From assembly GCA_026770025.1 (NCBI GenBank), contig JAMXDE010000015.1, forward strand, positions 1,178,001 to 1,242,000: 64,000 nt of DNA. Direction: 5' to 3'. Positions 30,690 to 42,133 of this stretch are shown here, piece by piece (positions within the stretch are counted from its first letter, which is position 1; the number at the start of each line of letters is the position of its first letter). The position numbers and the translations under genes are program-made. Below the pieces are notes generated by a model. It was not told where the DNA came from. It searched no databases and was given only the letters and a program-made list of their open reading frames with translations. This DNA comes from Craspedostauros australis. Taxonomy: Eukaryota > Bacillariophyta > Bacillariophyceae > Mastogloiales > Achnanthaceae.

Positions 30690-33600
30690 TTACGAGGAGG
30701 GCGCCTGCTTGGATGACGACGTGAAGGAGGACAAAGACATGCCAAACACGCTGGACATGATGATCATGATCAGCGCGATGGACGTTATGATCCAGCTCAG
30801 CCACCATTGGCTGCTATCCATCGACAAGAACAAGATGGACAGGAGCCAAAGCACGACCTGCATCGGTGTTCCCACTTTCAGGAAATCAGAGTACTGTTTG
30901 TTCAATGGAATCACATGGTGTGGTTGGTAACAGTGTGAAATATGCAAATGGACGTAACCCATCAAGACGAAGGGTGAGATGATGGACAGGAGTGACCACA
31001 GGCGGCAGCAAGGAGCATACTTACTTCAAGTCAGAAGGATCGCAAACACAACAGGCATTGGCTGTAACCGCAATGATGACCTTACCTTGTATCCTCCGGG
31101 TCCATAAATCAAAAGATTCGTCGTGTATCCGAACGGTGACATGAAACTTGCGGATGCACCAAGCATCAAGCAGTAGCTCATGATCTTTCGGTCCACGCCG
31201 GTCTGTTCGGCCGCATCCATCGCGATTGGGAAGATGAGGGCGGCAGCTGCGTTGTTTGTCACGATGTTACTGATCAGGAAGGTCGCAAGGTAGACGGCTC
31301 CCAATAAACCAGCATCTATGCAACATCAACAATAACAACAACATTGGACCCATTCCACAAGCAAGGAATAAAAGAAAGATGAAGGAGATGTGAGTTGGTG
31401 AGAGGCTGAGTCGAGGAAGAACAACCATCCCAACACATTCCAACATACGCCATCGCGTACCACATATGCAAAGGTAAATGCATGTCAGTGGCAACATCCA
31501 ATTTTCATGCTTTGAGTCCAATTGTTCTCACCTCCAATTCCGACTGCTTCTCCAACATCCACCAGGAAACTGGCAATACCCCCCGCAACACCAGAGTTCA
31601 CCAATCCGGTTCCGATTCCGAACGCGCTGGCGATGGTGATGTACACTTCCCAGTTCACAGCATCTCTGGCCTCTTGCTCTGATAGAATCCCGAGCATGAT
31701 CATGAGAGTGGATGCGACAAGCGCGCAGATGAGCAGGGATGCTACGTTCGCCGTGAAGACGGCCAGCATGGTAGCCGTGATGAGCAAGGCCGGGATGAGG
31801 AATCGCAACCGAGGTGGTGCCGAGTCTTCGACTTCGGCAAGCAAGGCGAAGGATCGATCATTGTCCACGCTTCGTTTGATGAAAGTTGGGCCAGCCTCCA
31901 GCAAGAGGACGTCACCGGCTTGCAGCTTGACTCGGCCGGGATGCTCATGGACACGTCGACCATCGCGATGAACGGCAATAACGGCGGCACCGTACCGTGT
32001 TCGGAATCGCATCTCTTTAACTGTCTTGCCAACCAACGGTCCACGCCTTGCCACGACAGCTTCCACCAATCGACGATCGTACACCTTTTCGTTGATCTTT
32101 GCAACTTCTTCACTTTCATAGGACATGAGACCAGGGATTTTGCGCAGATCGCCGACAGCAGAAGCAGAACCCGCGAACCATAGCACGTCGCCTTCTTTCA
32201 GAGCAGTTTCGGGCGCGATGGTGATGAACGTCGCCTCCATGTTCGCAACGGACGCGGTTTCGTTGTCTTGACCCTCCGCGCTGGCATCGGATGGATTCGT
32301 GATCACGGTGAGCCTTGGTTTTTTCCTTTGCTGATGATGGAGGCCTGGCTGATGATGGCGCTCGGACGGGTGAGTGGGTCGATCGATGCTGACAAGGAAG
32401 ACGCCAGGAAGCTTGTCCAGGCCAATTTCTGCCACGGTGCGACCCGCGAGCTTCGAATTCTCAGCGATTTCCATGGCTGTGAGGAATTCGCGTGTGGCAC
32501 CCGCCCCTTCTCCATCGCCATCCGCTCCCGCCGGCAAGTATACTTGAATGTCCTTCCACGCAGCTTCCTCCAGGATGGTTTGATCCACACTCTCCAGTCC
32601 CGAAAGTTCCACCACCGATCGCTGGACTCCAGGAGTGGCATCATCATCATCGTCGTCGTCTTCGTCGTCGCTGATGAAGTAGCCGTCCATGTCATCGTCG
32701 CCACTTTCATGTTCCCCCGGTTTGCGGGATCGATTTGCTTCCAAGTCCTGCTCGTCGTCATCCACGTTAGAATGCCTTGGCGTACGCAGAGCCTCTGCAG
32801 CAGCAGGAGTCTTTGCCGCATCGTCTCCATCACCATGCTTGTGCTCGTCTTGATCTGCTGCTGCTGACAGTTTGGTTGGAGTGGCGTGCTTGCCATCGTT
32901 CGTCATGCGTCTCTTGCTGCTTTTGTCCAGATTGGCCCCGCTCTTGGATCGGAAGATATTGACGAAGGATGCGACTGAACCAGATCGCGAGACGCTGCCC
33001 CCGTCGCTGTTCTGGTGCGTCTTGTTGTCGCCAGCATGCCGCTTGTAAAAGTCCTCCGGCGGTGGCTTGAGCAGGGGCGAATCTTCGCTGGCCTGCAGCA
33101 CCATGACGTCACCGGGACCAAACTGGAATCCAGCAAGCGGCACGTTGCGCCCGCCCTTCTGAACCGCCACGATGGCCGCCTTGAATCGACGACGGAAGTT
33201 GATTTCGGATGCGGTCTGTCCGATCAGGGTGGATGTTTTGGTGATCGCGGCGCGAATGACACGCAGGCCACGTGTTTTGACGGCCTGGATGCCGTTCTCG
33301 CTTTCTAGGAGTGCGTTGAGGACGCTCCAAATCTCTTCGAGGTCCGGCAGTTCGGAATCCAGCAACTCGCAACGCCAGATGGAGATGGAGCGCATCCCCA
33401 CGACCGCTGCTTCCGTGTGACGCAATGTGAGGTTGAGGCTGAGGAGACCCTTGGAGATGTCGAGCAGCAGACCTGGACGGTCGATGCTGTTGACACCCAC
33501 GACGACAGAGCCTTGATCGCTGTTCACGACGATCTTTGGCGGATCCGTGGCCGCCGCTCCACCTGTTCCCTCCGCGACGCGGGGAATACGTTGGCGTCCC

Positions 33601-35276
33601 TTCTTTGTGGATGACGGTGCCGACGTCATCATGGTGAGCGCCTCTTCGGCCGGTTCGTCACGTGCCTGCCCACGGATGAGATCGATCATTCTGGTGATGG
33701 ATCTGGAACGTTCGGCTTCGTCTGCCTGGATGAGGGATTCCTTGGTGACACCGACCTCGATTGGAACTTCGCTCATGTCTTCCGTCTTGAATTCCCCCTC
33801 CTCCACGACCACCGGCAAGTCCAGGTTGGAACCGAGGAAGGGGCTTTTGCTGGGCATTTGGTGTTGGCCAAAAGGACCATCGGTGTTGGTAGCAAATGTC
33901 ACGCCTGCACCTGCTGACACCCCGTTCGCAGCTTGCTGCGGTGATGAGCCAGGCGACATGTCACCATTGGATGCATCCTCTCCTGTTGTACCCTTGGCTG
34001 GCCCTTCCTGCGTGGATGACGCGGTCGCGGTCTCGGCAGCTTTACCGGATGGAACCGATTCGTTTGTGACGACCTCCAACCCATGCTCCTCGCAGAACAG
34101 GCCGAAACCTTCGACCAATCCCGTGAAGTAGAGGATGTCGCCGACCTGCAGGACGAACTCCTGACCGACCGCACGATGCACGTTACCCGTCGCGGAACGA
34201 TGCACGCTGACGAGGTAGATTCCGCCCGTGTCACGCAACCCGGAACGCTTGACGGAACGACCGGCGGCCGGAGACCACGCGCAGAGACGCGCCCCGAGGA
34301 GGACGTCCTCCTGGCCGTTGAGCTGGATGGAACCCCGCTGGCCGTTGCTGCCTGCGCGACCACCTGGGATCAAGTAGGGGCTGGTGAGCAGGATGTAGCA
34401 GATGCCGGCCATGGCGATCGGCACACCGTACAAGCCCAAATCGAAGAGGCCGATCGTGACATCGGTGTTGGGATCGTCCTTGTACCTGTCGTCCAGCAGA
34501 CCGACGACCACGAGGTTGGTCGACGTCCCGATGAGCGTGCAGGTCCCGCCCAGGATGCTGGCGAACGAGAGCGGGATGAGGAGCTGCTGGGGGCTGATGC
34601 GTATGTTCTGCCCCCAGCGCTGCACGATGGGTATCATGACCGCCACGACGGGCGTGTTGTTGAGGAAGGCCGACACGATGGCGATGGGCAGCATGAGGCG
34701 GAGCTGCGCGCTGGCCGTGGTCTTGGGACGGCCCAGCAGCTTCTGCATGTACCAATCTAGGGCCCCCGTTCTGGAGATGCCCTCGGCCACGACGAAGAGG
34801 ATGAGGACGGTGAGCAGGCCTTCGTTGGAGAAGCCGTCCACGCCCTCCTCGATGGAGATGATGCCGGCGGCCAGGAAGGCGGTGACTGCGGACAGCATGA
34901 CGGAGTCCGCGCCGATGCGATCGGACAGCAATGCCACGGTCATGTACACCAGCACAATCACGCTGTACACCACCTCCCACGTCTCTCCGCTGGTGCTGTC
35001 ATCGCTGGTACTTTGCAGCGCGCGAACGGACCCCGCCACGCTGCCGCCAACATCATTCACACCCACGGGACACGGACACATGCCGCTGCCGAAGCCTGAT
35101 CCAAGCAGGTCATCCTGCAGCTGGATGTCCTCCATCCTGTCTTGATTCTTGTCTTGCTTCCACAATACAATATTTTTATGCAGAGCGAGAGTTGGGCACC
35201 ATGGACAGCACAGCGTCTGCATTTTGTGGGGGCGCCCTCTCTGTGCGTGTGCCTCTTGTGGTCGTGCGATTAACAT
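30690..35276 (-). CDS. SLC13/DASS-type ion transporter with RCK_C (TrkA-C) and ACT-like regulatory domains
   Basis: Three exons: 35276-31532, 31315-31086 and 30893-30690. The introns are 216 nt (phase 1, GTGAGA...ATAG) and 192 nt (phase 0, GTAAGG...ACAG). The product is 1392 residues from ATG 35274-35276; ATG 35135 (MEDIQLQDD) is a likely alternative start. The membrane part is split: N-terminal helices with FLNNTPVVAVMIP and ILGGTCTLIGTSTNLVVVG, and C-terminal helices with SNIVTNNAAAALIFPIAMD and SPFGYTTNLLIYGPGGYK. These are the two inverted hairpin signatures of sodium/sulfate-dicarboxylate transporters. Between them lie about 700 soluble residues: several RCK_C-like segments (GGIYLVSVHR, YGAAVIAVHRDGRRV), a segment VGVNSIDRPGLLLDISKGLL typical of ACT domains (about 33330-33510), and acidic runs. 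It probably transports sulfate or another anion under ligand control. It ends head-to-tail 48 bp from the separase stop. Confidence 0.88.
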
Positions 35277-35323
35277 CGTTTGGACTGCACGACTCACGGA
35301 CAGAACGAAACGTGAGGTCTAAT

Positions 35324-38300
35324 TTAGCGTGACTCGTTACTCGTGAATCGTGGTATCACTGGGATGCCGTAGCAAACTGGCGCGCAGCCAACCACGTACT
35401 GCATCTTACATGCCGTGCGTGCCTCTGCGACGCATTGGGCGAGCGACCTGCGCTGCTGGTTGTCACCGAGAAAGTCACCCAAGAGCTTGATGGTGTACCG
35501 GTCGATGTCATGATCGGTGACGTCCCACAGGTTGCCAACGACGCAGGGCGCTCCAGCGAGGAGGTAGGACAGGGCGACGCCTTCCGGATCGTAGTACAGG
35601 GGAAGCTCGTCGAACACTCGGGCGTGTCTGCGATTGATGGAGGTCAGCCGTCCGCTGCTGCAGCCCATCAGGATCACGGTGGCGTGGCATGCCCGTCCGC
35701 TGTTGGTGGTCTGCGTCGTCGCATCGTTGCCATCGCGAATCAACGCCTCGACTTGCCGCTTGGTGAAGCACGCCTCGCCACCGCCGTGTCCGATGTACAG
35801 CATCAATCCATCGTCGCGTCGCAGCCCATCTTCCACGAACTCAGGGGATGGCTTGCTGCCAATGGCGCCGCTCCAATCCCAGCTGGATCTATCGACGAGG
35901 CCGTCGATCACGGGCTCCAAGCGTCGCCGGGTGCTCAGGAGGTTGGCTTCAGGATCCAGAATGTACTTGGCGTTCAGAGGATCGATCTCGCGTGATTTGC
36001 GTTCCATCAGCGTCATCAGCGCATGCGGCAACGATGGAATGCGGCACACGGATTTGCCCAGCAGCGTCGGGGTGCCTTCGAAGGGGACGCGCTGCAGGTT
36101 CTCGTCCAGAACCAGCAGGAACACTGGCTTCATGCCATCCTTTCTGCTTCCGACAGATGAGTCAACTGCTGCGTCACCTTCCGCTTCCACCACCATGTCG
36201 ATGATCTCCTTCTTCCTCAGCCTGCGGTACTTCGATGCCGGGACATCCAATGCGGCCAATCGCTCTTTCAGCTTCGGCACGGTCAATTTCATCAGCTCGA
36301 TGCGCTTGTCTTCGCTGTCCGACAGATTCAGGGTCGTGCTGAATTGATCGGCCAAATCATCCATCGATGCATCTTCATCTGACGCCAGATCCAGCTGTTG
36401 GAACAGATACGTATCGATGTCCGACATCAACGACTGCATCTTCTCATCCAGTTCCGTACGTTCGGACCACCAGGCTCGTTTGCCCGAGTCTTGCTTCAAC
36501 CGATCGGCTGCGCTGGAAGTTGCCATTTGTTGCAGGTGCTGCTCGCTCTCGTCAATCAGCTCGTCGACCGGCCGCACGATCTTGTTGTACGAATACGCCC
36601 CGCCGCGCTCGTCCATGACAGCCTCCTTCTCTGGGAAAATGCAGTGAGACTTGCAGACCATTCGCCACCTCCCTGTTCCTGCGGATCGTTCCTTGCGAAT
36701 GCGCGTCATCAATGTTTCACCCGTCGGGCACAAGGCAATTCCGACAAACCTCCAGTTCGGTGGCACGTGCTTCGCCAGCATATCCAGGAACGCATCGAAG
36801 CGCTTGCGTCGATTCTTTGCTTCGAAGAACGAATCGTCAAAGGCGCGAAACACTTCCGCGTGGTTGTTGCTGCAGTCGTCCAATGCGGCCCTCATCTGAT
36901 CTCGAAGCAGCCGTCCGATGGAGCAAAGGATCAAGTACGAGGCCGAATCTGGATCGGAATCGGAATCGGCCATATCGCCTCTCTCTGGACCTGTGCATAG
37001 AGCCAAGCACCGGAGTATTTTGCGCGTCAAAATATCAGATGAACTCGATGCTCTCTGCAGAGCGTTGTCGAAACACGAACGGGCTCGTGCGATGCATGAC
37101 GATTGTTGTGTGAACGGGGTGCGATCTGTGTCGTTTGTGTCGTTCTTGCTCATTGCGTCTCTGCTGTGCCAGAAATGCTGCAACTGATTGCCCGATCTGG
37201 CTTCACGCAAATGGTAAAGTCCACGGTAGTACCATGCCCAGGCCACATCACCGATGGAAGCCGATGGAGCCTCGACCACCGTATCGCATAGTTCAACAAT
37301 CTGCTGGTCAGACTCAGATTTCGATTTCGCATCCGGGTTCAACGACAGATATCGAATCCTCCTCAACTGCAGGTGCATCGTGATCCTGTCCACATCGTAC
37401 TTTGCCAAGAAGTCGTGCTGCACATCCGTGTCGGAGATGGAGTTCAACAATGTATGTGCTTTGCTGTAGAATGTGCCAAACGGAGAGCTCTTGGGAGCTG
37501 ACGATTCGCCGTATAGCATATCTCCCATCTTCATCACATAGTCGCACTGCAAGACGTGATTGATCGATGCGTGTGGATCACCCGGGCTCGGGAGGCTGCA
37601 TTGCTTCTCTTCTACAGTAGCAGCGTCAGCGATCAGCCCATCGAGGTTCTTTGACGTAGATTGGATGAGCAAGATCGAATTTTCGATCGCACCCTGCTGC
37701 ACAAAAGACGCTCCTGTGTCCAATGACGCATCAGCGGCTTCATTCGGCAACGCTGACGCTGACGCTGACACTGTCGTTGCTCGCTGTTGCTCCAGTATTG
37801 CCATAACACCCTTTGCGTAGCTCTGCGACATCCGATAGTCTCCTGCAAAGCACCACAGCCCTGATACGATGTGATAGCAGACCATTTGGTGTCGCTTCAG
37901 AAGTCGGGGCAGCACCTCTGCGAAGCATTGCAGCCAGAATGGTGCTTGCGATGAGTTCGCAGAGACGGCCTGTCTCATCACTGACCTCGTGGATTGGCTA
38001 AGCCGCCTTGATTCTTCCACCAGCTGCACGGCGTGTCTGGGATTCCACCCTCGCAATGCCGCAGTGGCTCGAACGAGCAGGACTGAACTCCGTGTCCACA
38101 TGGTGAGAACAGTCATCATCGGCGATGTTGAATCTACGCTGGAGTTTGTGACATCCATCAGCGTGGAGTCAAGTGCAGAGAGAATGTGGTTGAGCTCTTG
38201 CATGTCGTGCGAAGATGCGCTGCTCCTGAGCATCCACGCAACTTGGCTCATGATTGCACCGATCGCAGGCGAAATGACGAGTGTATCTGTGTGAAAAGGG

Positions 38301-41300
38301 GACAGGGTTTGGATGAGTTCTTCGAGACAAGTCGCGTTCCCCGTGACAGATTTGGAAGGTGACAACGCGATGTCTTCATTCAAGCAAGATGTGAGGGCAA
38401 TCCACTTGTGCCAATCAGCAAGATCTGAATCATCCAGGCGGCCCGCAAATTCAACGAGCATAGATGCGGATTGCAATCGTTGCCCGAGGAAGCCGTGGTG
38501 GTCTGGAAGGATGCTGTGCAACTTCGTCAGTGTCCAAATCGATAGCTTGATGGCGGTCTCCGTGCCATCACCGTCCTCACTGTTGCCCATGGAAGTTGCG
38601 GGACCTGTCGCGGCAACAGCAGAATCAAGGACATCTCTGCACAATGCGATGATCTGGGACGCTTCCACATCTGCGATCGGGTCTTCTGTTGAAGAGTCCA
38701 TTTGTGCGTTGCTGTATCGGGCGTATGCCATGGAGGCGCACAAAAGTGATCGTTGGGTACCGCCATTCAGCTGTTGAATAGCCGCATCGACATCGTTCAT
38801 CTGGAGCCGATCCTGGAGACTTAACTTCATTTGGTTGATGCTGGTGCTGTCATGGAAACGGCCAACCCTGATCAGGACAGTGCTGGCCATTGCGTAGAGA
38901 GCCACAATGTGGGCTCTCGAAAAGCCATCACAGAATTCCCCAATCAGAAAGTGAATGCGCTCGGCTGCCATCACGACCAGCTCCAAGAAGGACGACAAGA
39001 GCGTCTCGAGGATCTTGCTGTCGTCATGCTCAATTTGATACTGCAGCATCATCGAAAGCGTCGACAGCATCTCCGTCAGCATGACTACCTGGTCGTATGC
39101 TGTGGACAAAGTGCATGTGTCTGTCATCACGATGGCACCGAAGAGTGATTCGATGGACAATGACCCGTGGGCATTCTCCGTCCACACCATCTCAAAGTCA
39201 GAGTCCTGACTCTCGTAGAGCATCTCGATGACCTTGTCGTGATCTATGGCATTGTTGTTGTTCGATGTGATGTTGGATGATATTTCGAGGCATCCTCCAA
39301 GGATGCGCTTGACCCCGAGCTTCACAAATCGCTTGCTCAGCGAGAGCTGTGTGGAAACTGTCCGGCCGTCGGCAATATCCTCGGATGGAACGAATGGCAC
39401 CGTCTTTGATAGCAACACCTTAAAAACATTGAGTGGAATCGCATCTCGCGCTTGATCAAGTTGTGCGCCATCAGCAGCTTCTTCGATGGACAGTCGCAGT
39501 GTCACCGAGAGAGACAGCATCGCTTCGTCCAGCCTCTGTGCCGACTGGTAGACGGAGCTCAGATGCGCCCATCTGTTGACGAGCTGCAAGTCCGAGGTGA
39601 CAAATCCATCCGAAGCAACCTGAATGTCATGAAATTGACGTAAGGCGATGAGATGCGCCGAGGCTGCTCCACTGAAGCTTGATCGTTCCGTCCGTTGGCG
39701 CGCGATGATCGCGATTGTCTTCGCAGCTCTTTCCAAAAGTGGACGCGACATGTCGTCGCTGAGAGACTCGACCAGATTGAGCGCCGTTTGATCCGCCATC
39801 GCTTCATAACGAGAGTCATTGAGTTTGGCTGCCAGACAGTCCAGGGCGAAAATCGATTTGGCGTAGCAATCCACCAAGATTGCATGGTGCTCCTCCTTTT
39901 GCTTCAACCTGCCATGTTCTTCGCTTTCGCGGCTGTTGCTGTTGTCGGTAGCGGTGGCGGTGGTAGTTGTGGTGGCATCCTGAACGTCGTTGTCATCGGA
40001 ATACATGGGAACGATTTGTTCCACGATGAAAGGGCAAAGGCAGTTGGTCAACAACGCAGAGGCAATCTGTAGTTCCATGGGGACCTTCAGATCGTCTGCT
40101 GGTGCAGATTGCTTCGTGAAGATTCCGACTGCGCGTGAGAGTTGGATCGAATTGAATAGCCTCATGTATTGCTCCAGTTCCTCAGCCCGCAACTCTCGCT
40201 GTGTTATTACACCTTGGAACATCTGCATCACATCGTTACAAAACTGCAGCATTGATGTATCTGACACAGGCTCATCGGATTCCAGCGCGAATCGTATGGC
40301 CAAGGCATACTTGCAAAAGGTAAGAGCTGCTCTTGACGTGTCGGTCATGTCCTCATCGTGTTCTCCGACGTCCAGCCACGACCTCGTGTGGACAGATCTG
40401 GTCACTGCGAATTCCATGTACTCGATTGGGATGGCAGCTTCGAATCGTTCCAAACAGACGAATCGCTCAGTCAGACTCTCGTAGAAGCTCCACAGTGGTG
40501 ACCCCTTCCGTGAAATCTGTGAAGGACGTGCAGCATGCTCTTGATGTTGGAGGTAAGATGCTGCTGCTTTGCGTGCATACGTGCAGATGGAAGCGATGAA
40601 CTTTGTGCCGAAGACCTCGCTCGAAGTATTGTCATCTTTACATTCAGGAAGATTCATCAGGAGTGAGCACCGCCTTATCCGCAGGAGCGTTTCTGGAGAT
40701 ACATCCGCGCGATTTTTCAGCTTCGACGACAGATCCCACAGTGTGCAGAAGGATAACTTGCTGTGTGACTTGACATCGCAGATCGCCTCACTGCTGTCCA
40801 AATTTCGGTGCTGGATAACGAACGATATCGTAGGTTCGATGGTTCTGTGGAAAATCTGAATCATGAAATCTGTACAGGAGCCAAGCTTCGATGTTGACAA
40901 GCCGAAGTCGGAGATCTCTTGAGCTGGCCATTCAGTGTTGACAATGATTGCTCGTTTCAAGCAAAGCGTCATGGCGATCGTTGACTTTATGACAAGTGTG
41001 ATTGATTGTCGAAAGTTCATGGTGGCCTGGATAGCATTCGCGTCAGCGTCCTTGTTGCTTGCCGTTATGTAGGGGATGGCTGCATCGAATGCGTCTCGTC
41101 GGAATGAAACCATCCCATCACCTCCCATGGGCACTCGGTACGACTCAAGTGCTGTGCACAAGGTGTCCCACGACACGAAGCAAATGACGAGCATCATCTC
41201 ATTGGTGCTATTTGCGTCATCCGCGCTTCGCTCGGTTTCCTTGGAGCAACCCAATTCCGACACTTTCGTTATGCAATGGTAGAGCAGCTTGATGACGGCT

Positions 41301-42133
41301 TCCGACTTGGAGGATCCTTTCGGAGTGGCACCAACCACTGCACGCAGCAAGTGTGTCACAATGTAGTAGGCGTCGATTATCGTGGCTGTTCTCGATTTCG
41401 ATTGGGATGCGTCCTTGATGATGTTTCTGCTGATGGAGATGATCTTGGAGACATTCTCACGAAGGACTGAAGGAATGCTATGGCTCATAGTTCGCGACGA
41501 TGCAGCTTGCTGGGAGCATGATATGCGGAGGATGTTATCGGTAAGCGATGGGTACTTCTTGATCAGCTTCTCGCACAACGGGCTGATCGACATTGATCGC
41601 AGGAACCGGCTCTTCACGTGTGATGGTGGCGGTGGTGGTGGTATATATCTCGATGCCTTTCCAGGAATTCCTTCTTCTTCCATCTCTTTGCTGAGGAAGC
41701 CATCGTGCTCATCATCGGCGATGCTGGATGTCCGCGAGTGCATGTTCATGAATTGCGGGTGCTTGTTCTCATCATTGTCATCTCGGTGAGCGTTCTCTTC
41801 CGCAACAACTCGTTTCCTCCGTCGTCTCGGAGGTGCTCTCAATGTCGATGTCGACATGTTGCCAATTGATGTTGTTGGCGTGTGCTTGAGACGGTTGCTT
41901 GACTGAAGCATGCGACAATGGATCGAGATCAATGGGTAGTCGTGACGGTAGCGGCGGTGGTGATGATGACGGCGGGGGGCGATGATGTGGTATGGATGCA
42001 GATGCCAAGCAGCAGATCCATCACTGTGAGTTCGAGTGGAGTACTCTGTGCTCTGCGCTCTATGCTCCACGGTTGTGGCTCTGTGGATACGATGAAAGGA
42101 AAGCACCTGTTCCATCCTTTGCTGAGATTCCAT
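35324..42133 (-). CDS. ESP1: Separase (peptidase C50)
   Basis: One uninterrupted exon of 2269 codons, ATG 42131-42133 to TAA 35324-35326; an in-frame ATG at 41857 (MSTSTLRAPPRRRRKR) may be the true start. The C-terminal protease domain is clear: DWSGAIGSKPSPEF, catalytic His in LMLYIGHGGGEACF (codon 35786-35788), catalytic Cys in VILMGCSSGRL (codon 35660-35662), then YDPEGVALSYLLAGAPCVVGNLWDVTDHDIDRY. The 1700 residues before it are helical and poorly conserved, as usual for separases. Separase cleaves cohesin at anaphase onset to release sister chromatids and is held by securin until then. The basic N-terminus may aid nuclear entry. No securin-like gene is recognisable nearby. Exact auto-cleavage sites were not identified. 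Confidence 0.95.
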   Translation of the reverse strand: MESQQRMEQVLSFHRIHRATTVEHRAQSTEYSTRTHSDGSAAWHLHPYHIIAPRRHHHHRRYRHDYPLISIHCRMLQSSNRLKHTPTTSIGNMSTSTLRAPPRRRRKRVVAEENAHRDDNDENKHPQFMNMHSRTSSIADDEHDGFLSKEMEEEGIPGKASRYIPPPPPPSHVKSRFLRSMSISPLCEKLIKKYPSLTDNILRISCSQQAASSRTMSHSIPSVLRENVSKIISISRNIIKDASQSKSRTATIIDAYYIVTHLLRAVVGATPKGSSKSEAVIKLLYHCITKVSELGCSKETERSADDANSTNEMMLVICFVSWDTLCTALESYRVPMGGDGMVSFRRDAFDAAIPYITASNKDADANAIQATMNFRQSITLVIKSTIAMTLCLKRAIIVNTEWPAQEISDFGLSTSKLGSCTDFMIQIFHRTIEPTISFVIQHRNLDSSEAICDVKSHSKLSFCTLWDLSSKLKNRADVSPETLLRIRRCSLLMNLPECKDDNTSSEVFGTKFIASICTYARKAAASYLQHQEHAARPSQISRKGSPLWSFYESLTERFVCLERFEAAIPIEYMEFAVTRSVHTRSWLDVGEHDEDMTDTSRAALTFCKYALAIRFALESDEPVSDTSMLQFCNDVMQMFQGVITQRELRAEELEQYMRLFNSIQLSRAVGIFTKQSAPADDLKVPMELQIASALLTNCLCPFIVEQIVPMYSDDNDVQDATTTTTATATDNSNSRESEEHGRLKQKEEHHAILVDCYAKSIFALDCLAAKLNDSRYEAMADQTALNLVESLSDDMSRPLLERAAKTIAIIARQRTERSSFSGAASAHLIALRQFHDIQVASDGFVTSDLQLVNRWAHLSSVYQSAQRLDEAMLSLSVTLRLSIEEAADGAQLDQARDAIPLNVFKVLLSKTVPFVPSEDIADGRTVSTQLSLSKRFVKLGVKRILGGCLEISSNITSNNNNAIDHDKVIEMLYESQDSDFEMVWTENAHGSLSIESLFGAIVMTDTCTLSTAYDQVVMLTEMLSTLSMMLQYQIEHDDSKILETLLSSFLELVVMAAERIHFLIGEFCDGFSRAHIVALYAMASTVLIRVGRFHDSTSINQMKLSLQDRLQMNDVDAAIQQLNGGTQRSLLCASMAYARYSNAQMDSSTEDPIADVEASQIIALCRDVLDSAVAATGPATSMGNSEDGDGTETAIKLSIWTLTKLHSILPDHHGFLGQRLQSASMLVEFAGRLDDSDLADWHKWIALTSCLNEDIALSPSKSVTGNATCLEELIQTLSPFHTDTLVISPAIGAIMSQVAWMLRSSASSHDMQELNHILSALDSTLMDVTNSSVDSTSPMMTVLTMWTRSSVLLVRATAALRGWNPRHAVQLVEESRRLSQSTRSVMRQAVSANSSQAPFWLQCFAEVLPRLLKRHQMVCYHIVSGLWCFAGDYRMSQSYAKGVMAILEQQRATTVSASASALPNEAADASLDTGASFVQQGAIENSILLIQSTSKNLDGLIADAATVEEKQCSLPSPGDPHASINHVLQCDYVMKMGDMLYGESSAPKSSPFGTFYSKAHTLLNSISDTDVQHDFLAKYDVDRITMHLQLRRIRYLSLNPDAKSKSESDQQIVELCDTVVEAPSASIGDVAWAWYYRGLYHLREARSGNQLQHFWHSRDAMSKNDTNDTDRTPFTQQSSCIARARSCFDNALQRASSSSDILTRKILRCLALCTGPERGDMADSDSDPDSASYLILCSIGRLLRDQMRAALDDCSNNHAEVFRAFDDSFFEAKNRRKRFDAFLDMLAKHVPPNWRFVGIALCPTGETLMTRIRKERSAGTGRWRMVCKSHCIFPEKEAVMDERGGAYSYNKIVRPVDELIDESEQHLQQMATSSAADRLKQDSGKRAWWSERTELDEKMQSLMSDIDTYLFQQLDLASDEDASMDDLADQFSTTLNLSDSEDKRIELMKLTVPKLKERLAALDVPASKYRRLRKKEIIDMVVEAEGDAAVDSSVGSRKDGMKPVFLLVLDENLQRVPFEGTPTLLGKSVCRIPSLPHALMTLMERKSREIDPLNAKYILDPEANLLSTRRRLEPVIDGLVDRSSWDWSGAIGSKPSPEFVEDGLRRDDGLMLYIGHGGGEACFTKRQVEALIRDGNDATTQTTNSGRACHATVILMGCSSGRLTSINRRHARVFDELPLYYDPEGVALSYLLAGAPCVVGNLWDVTDHDIDRYTIKLLGDFLGDNQQRRSLAQCVAEARTACKMQYVVGCAPVCYGIPVIPRFTSNESR

